The notes under the pieces were generated by a model. The model made no database searches. It saw nothing but the letters and a program-made list of their open reading frames with translations, and was not told where the DNA came from. The position numbers were made by a program, and so were the translations under genes. A DNA stretch of 8,569 nucleotides from an uncultured Bacteroidota bacterium (GTDB lineage Bacteria; Bacteroidota; Bacteroidia; Flavobacteriales; Flavobacteriaceae): positions 1-8,569 of the forward strand of contig CAIRNC010000500.1 of NCBI GenBank assembly GCA_903879875.1. Reading direction: 5' to 3'. Below, in pieces: positions 5,745 to 8,569 of the stretch (positions are counted from its first letter, which is position 1; each line of letters begins with the position of its first letter).

Positions 5745-8569
5745 ATGCCAAAGGACAACTCCATAAAATCAGTATTAATAATAGGTTCGGGGCCTATCGT
5801 AATCGGTCAAGCTTGCGAATTTGATTACGCAGGATCACAATCCGCACGTTCCATTCGTGAAGAAGGAATTGAAGTAATTCTTATTAATTCCAATCCTGCC
5901 ACCATCATGACCGATCCAACCATGGCGGATCATGTGTATTTGTTGCCATTGACAACCAAATCAATTATTCAAATCTTAAAAGAGCATCCTCAAATTGATG
6001 CTGTATTGCCAACTATGGGAGGTCAAACCGCTTTAAACCTTTGTTTGGAAGCCGATGAAAAAGGAATTTGGAAAGATTTTGCTGTTAAATTGATAGGTGT
6101 TGATGTAAATGCCATTAATATTACGGAAGACAGAGAGCAATTCAAGCAATTATTAGAGCGAATAAATGTACCAACTGCACCGGCCAAAACCGCAACTTCT
6201 TTCTTAAAAGGAAAAGAAATCGCACAAGAATTTGGCTTTCCTTTAGTGATTCGCCCTTCGTTTACGCTTGGAGGAACAGGAGCTGCGATTGTTTATAAAA
6301 AAGAAGAATTCGACGAAAAACTAACCTACGGATTAGAAATGTCACCCATTCACGAAGTTTTAATTGATAAGGCTTTGATGGGTTGGAAAGAATACGAATT
6401 AGAATTACTTAGAGACAATAATGACAATGTTGTTATTATTTGTACCATCGAAAATATGGATCCTATGGGAATTCATACTGGAGATTCTATTACAGTAGCG
6501 CCAGCAATGACACTTTCGGATACTACGTTTCAAAGAATGCGGGATTATGCCATCTTGATGATGCGTTCTATTGGAAATTTTGCAGGAGGTTGCAACGTGC
6601 AATTTGCTGTTTCTCCTGACGAAAAAGAGGATATTGTAGCTATTGAAATCAATCCGCGTGTATCTCGTTCCTCAGCATTAGCTTCAAAAGCGACTGGTTA
6701 TCCGATTGCAAAAATTGCTTCAAAACTGGCTTTGGGATATCATTTAGATGAGCTTCAAAATCAAATCACTAAATCAACTTCAGCCTTATTTGAACCCACT
6801 TTAGATTATGTTATTGTAAAAATCCCTCGTTGGAATTTCGATAAATTTGAAGGAGCAGACCGAACTTTAGGACTTCAAATGAAATCTGTAGGTGAAGTCA
6901 TGGGAATTGGACGTTCGTTTCAAGAAGCTTTGCATAAAGCAACACAATCGCTTGAAATTAAACGAAATGGGTTAGGAGCAGACGGAAAAGGATACAAAAA
7001 CTACGAACAAATTATCGACAAACTAACTCATGCGAGTTGGGATCGTGTTTTTGTGATTTATGATGCCATTCAAATGGGAATTCCATTGAGTAGAATTCAT
7101 GAAATCACAAAAATTGATATGTGGTTTTTGAAACAATATGAAGAATTATACAGTTTAGAGAAAGAAATTTCTAAATACAAAATAGATACTTTACCTAAAG
7201 ATTTGTTGCTTGAAGCCAAGCAAAAAGGTTTCGCCGATAGACAAATTGCCCACATGATGGGTTGTTTGGAAAGTCAAGTATATAAATTGCGTGAAGAGCA
7301 AAATATCAATAGAGTTTATAAGTTGGTGGATACATGTGCCGCTGAATTCAAAGCTCAAACGCCTTATTATTATTCGACTTTTGAAGCTGAAATTGAAACC
7401 GCTGATGGAAAAAGATACGTTCACAATGAAAGCATTGTTTCGGATAAAAAGAAAGTCGTTGTTCTAGGTTCGGGACCCAATAGAATAGGGCAGGGGATTG
7501 AATTTGATTATTCTTGCGTTCATGGTGTTTTGGCGGCTAAGGAATGTGGCTACGAAACCATCATGATTAACTGTAATCCAGAAACCGTTTCAACCGATTT
7601 TGATACTGCCGATAAATTATACTTCGAGCCCGTTTTTTGGGAACACATTTATGACATCATTCGTCACGAAAAACCAGAGGGCGTAATCGTGCAATTAGGA
7701 GGACAAACGGCATTGAAGCTAGCTGAGAAATTATCCAAATACGGAATAAAAATTCTTGGAACTTCTTTTGATGCATTGGATTTAGCCGAAGATAGAGGAC
7801 GTTTTTCAGAATTATTAACTGAGCTTCAAATACCATTTCCACAATTCGGAATTGCTGAAAATGCCGATCAAGCTAGTGCTTTGGCAGATATTTTAGATTT
7901 TCCATTGTTGGTTCGTCCTTCTTATGTTTTGGGTGGACAAGGCATGAAGATTGTCATCAACAAACAAGAACTCGAAGAGCACGTTATTGATTTGCTGAAA
8001 AATATTCCAGGCAATAAATTATTACTTGACCATTATTTGGACGGCGCTATCGAAGCCGAAGCCGATGCCATTTGCGATGGCGAAAATGTATATATCATCG
8101 GAATTATGGAGCATATTGAACCTTGTGGTATTCACTCGGGCGATTCTAATGCAACTTTACCTCCTTTTAATTTGGGCGAATTTGTGATGCAACAAATTAA
8201 AGATCATACCAAAAAAATTGCTTTGGCATTGCAAACCGTTGGCTTAATCAACATTCAATTTGCGATAAAAGACGATACGGTTTATATCATTGAAGCCAAT
8301 CCTAGAGCTTCGAGAACGGTGCCGTTTATAGCAAAAGCCTATGGCGAACCGTACGTGAATTATGCAACGAAAGTAATGTTAGGCGTAAATAAAGTAACCG
8401 ATTTTACTTTCAACCCACAGCTGAAAGGCTTTGCCATCAAGCAACCGGTGTTTTCGTTTAGTAAATTTGCTAATGTAAACAAAGCCCTTGGTCCCGAAAT
8501 GAAATCGACTGGCGAAAGCATTTTGTTTATCGATGATTTAAAAGACGATCAGTTTTATGAATTGTATTA
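5745..8569 (+). CDS. carB: Carbamoyl-phosphate synthase large chain (3' truncated by the window)
   Basis: CarB makes carbamoyl phosphate from bicarbonate, ammonia (passed from the CarA glutaminase) and two ATP, feeding pyrimidine and arginine synthesis. The 941 codons present cover both homologous halves. The first carboxy-phosphate half has IIGSGPIVIGQACEFDYAG (12-30), the ATP-grasp lid RPSFTLGGTG (170-179) and the metal/ATP ligands Glu301 and Asn303 in EINPRVSRSS. The oligomerisation region is about 404-560. The second, carbamate-phosphorylating half repeats the pattern: VLGSGPNRIGQGIEFDY (573-589), RPSYVLGGQGM (724-734), and Glu850 and Asn852 in EANPRASR. The frame is unbroken to the right edge. 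The last residues (GPEMKSTGESILFIDDLKDDQFYELY) lie at the point where the E. coli enzyme enters its allosteric MGS-like domain. Flavobacterial CarB proteins, as I recall, end near residue 950, so this gene probably stops just past the window and lacks most of that domain. carA is not adjacent. The start is ATG after an A-rich leader. Confidence 0.97.
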   Translation, partial: MPKDNSIKSVLIIGSGPIVIGQACEFDYAGSQSARSIREEGIEVILINSNPATIMTDPTMADHVYLLPLTTKSIIQILKEHPQIDAVLPTMGGQTALNLCLEADEKGIWKDFAVKLIGVDVNAINITEDREQFKQLLERINVPTAPAKTATSFLKGKEIAQEFGFPLVIRPSFTLGGTGAAIVYKKEEFDEKLTYGLEMSPIHEVLIDKALMGWKEYELELLRDNNDNVVIICTIENMDPMGIHTGDSITVAPAMTLSDTTFQRMRDYAILMMRSIGNFAGGCNVQFAVSPDEKEDIVAIEINPRVSRSSALASKATGYPIAKIASKLALGYHLDELQNQITKSTSALFEPTLDYVIVKIPRWNFDKFEGADRTLGLQMKSVGEVMGIGRSFQEALHKATQSLEIKRNGLGADGKGYKNYEQIIDKLTHASWDRVFVIYDAIQMGIPLSRIHEITKIDMWFLKQYEELYSLEKEISKYKIDTLPKDLLLEAKQKGFADRQIAHMMGCLESQVYKLREEQNINRVYKLVDTCAAEFKAQTPYYYSTFEAEIETADGKRYVHNESIVSDKKKVVVLGSGPNRIGQGIEFDYSCVHGVLAAKECGYETIMINCNPETVSTDFDTADKLYFEPVFWEHIYDIIRHEKPEGVIVQLGGQTALKLAEKLSKYGIKILGTSFDALDLAEDRGRFSELLTELQIPFPQFGIAENADQASALADILDFPLLVRPSYVLGGQGMKIVINKQELEEHVIDLLKNIPGNKLLLDHYLDGAIEAEADAICDGENVYIIGIMEHIEPCGIHSGDSNATLPPFNLGEFVMQQIKDHTKKIALALQTVGLINIQFAIKDDTVYIIEANPRASRTVPFIAKAYGEPYVNYATKVMLGVNKVTDFTFNPQLKGFAIKQPVFSFSKFANVNKALGPEMKSTGESILFIDDLKDDQFYELY

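Noticed and set aside
6405..7842. Three minus-strand open frames (6405-6602, 7191-7424, 7657-7842)
   Set aside because: All lie antisense inside carB, whose frame is unbroken and strongly conserved; their compositions look random.
1..8569. Signs of horizontal transfer, mobile elements, CRISPR arrays or a defence island
   Set aside because: Base composition looks even by eye, genes are housekeeping types with ordinary spacing, and no direct-repeat arrays, transposase motifs or terminal inverted repeats were seen.

Overview
The window looks like core chromosome of a low-GC Bacteroidota bacterium, most likely Flavobacterium or a close relative. The evidence is the AT-rich sequence, genes that start after A-rich stretches instead of Shine-Dalgarno sites, several TAnnTTTG-type -7 promoter elements, a DUF4294 protein (a Bacteroidota family), and the forms of L34 and CarB. 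I see no insertion sequence, phage gene, CRISPR array, tRNA or rRNA.

Layout. Bases 1-299 hold the 3' end of a secreted, Asp/Gly-rich (calcium-binding-like) protein, probably the C-terminus of an FKBP-type peptidyl-prolyl isomerase lipoprotein. It faces an M42 metallopeptidase gene (366-1454, minus) across a strong shared hairpin. The peptidase gene is divergent from a DUF4294 gene (1539-2234, plus). Next come two small minus-strand genes, 9 bases apart: a degenerate YidJ-like GNAT protein (2636-2938) and an unrecognised 113-residue protein (2285-2626). A plus-strand pair follows: an alpha/beta hydrolase (3142-3798) and a membrane-anchored lytic transglycosylase (3820-4725). This pair converges on a minus-strand membrane TPR-like gene (4757-5272), with a 14-bp hairpin between them. 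A divergent promoter region then drives the TPR-like gene leftwards and rpmH (ribosomal protein L34, 5428-5589) rightwards. rpmH ends at a clear intrinsic terminator. carB (carbamoyl-phosphate synthase large chain) fills 5745 to the right edge and is cut there at codon 941.

How the genes fit together. Most of these are independent housekeeping units, not one pathway: peptide breakdown (M42), translation (L34), pyrimidine and arginine precursor supply (CarB) and envelope work (lytic transglycosylase, DUF4294, FKBP-like protein). Plausible operons are the hydrolase/transglycosylase pair and the GNAT/113-residue pair. I found no convincing new multi-gene system. The best leads are the GNAT relative that lacks its acetyl-CoA loop together with its unknown partner, the rpmH leader and gene order, and the likely absence of the allosteric domain in CarB.
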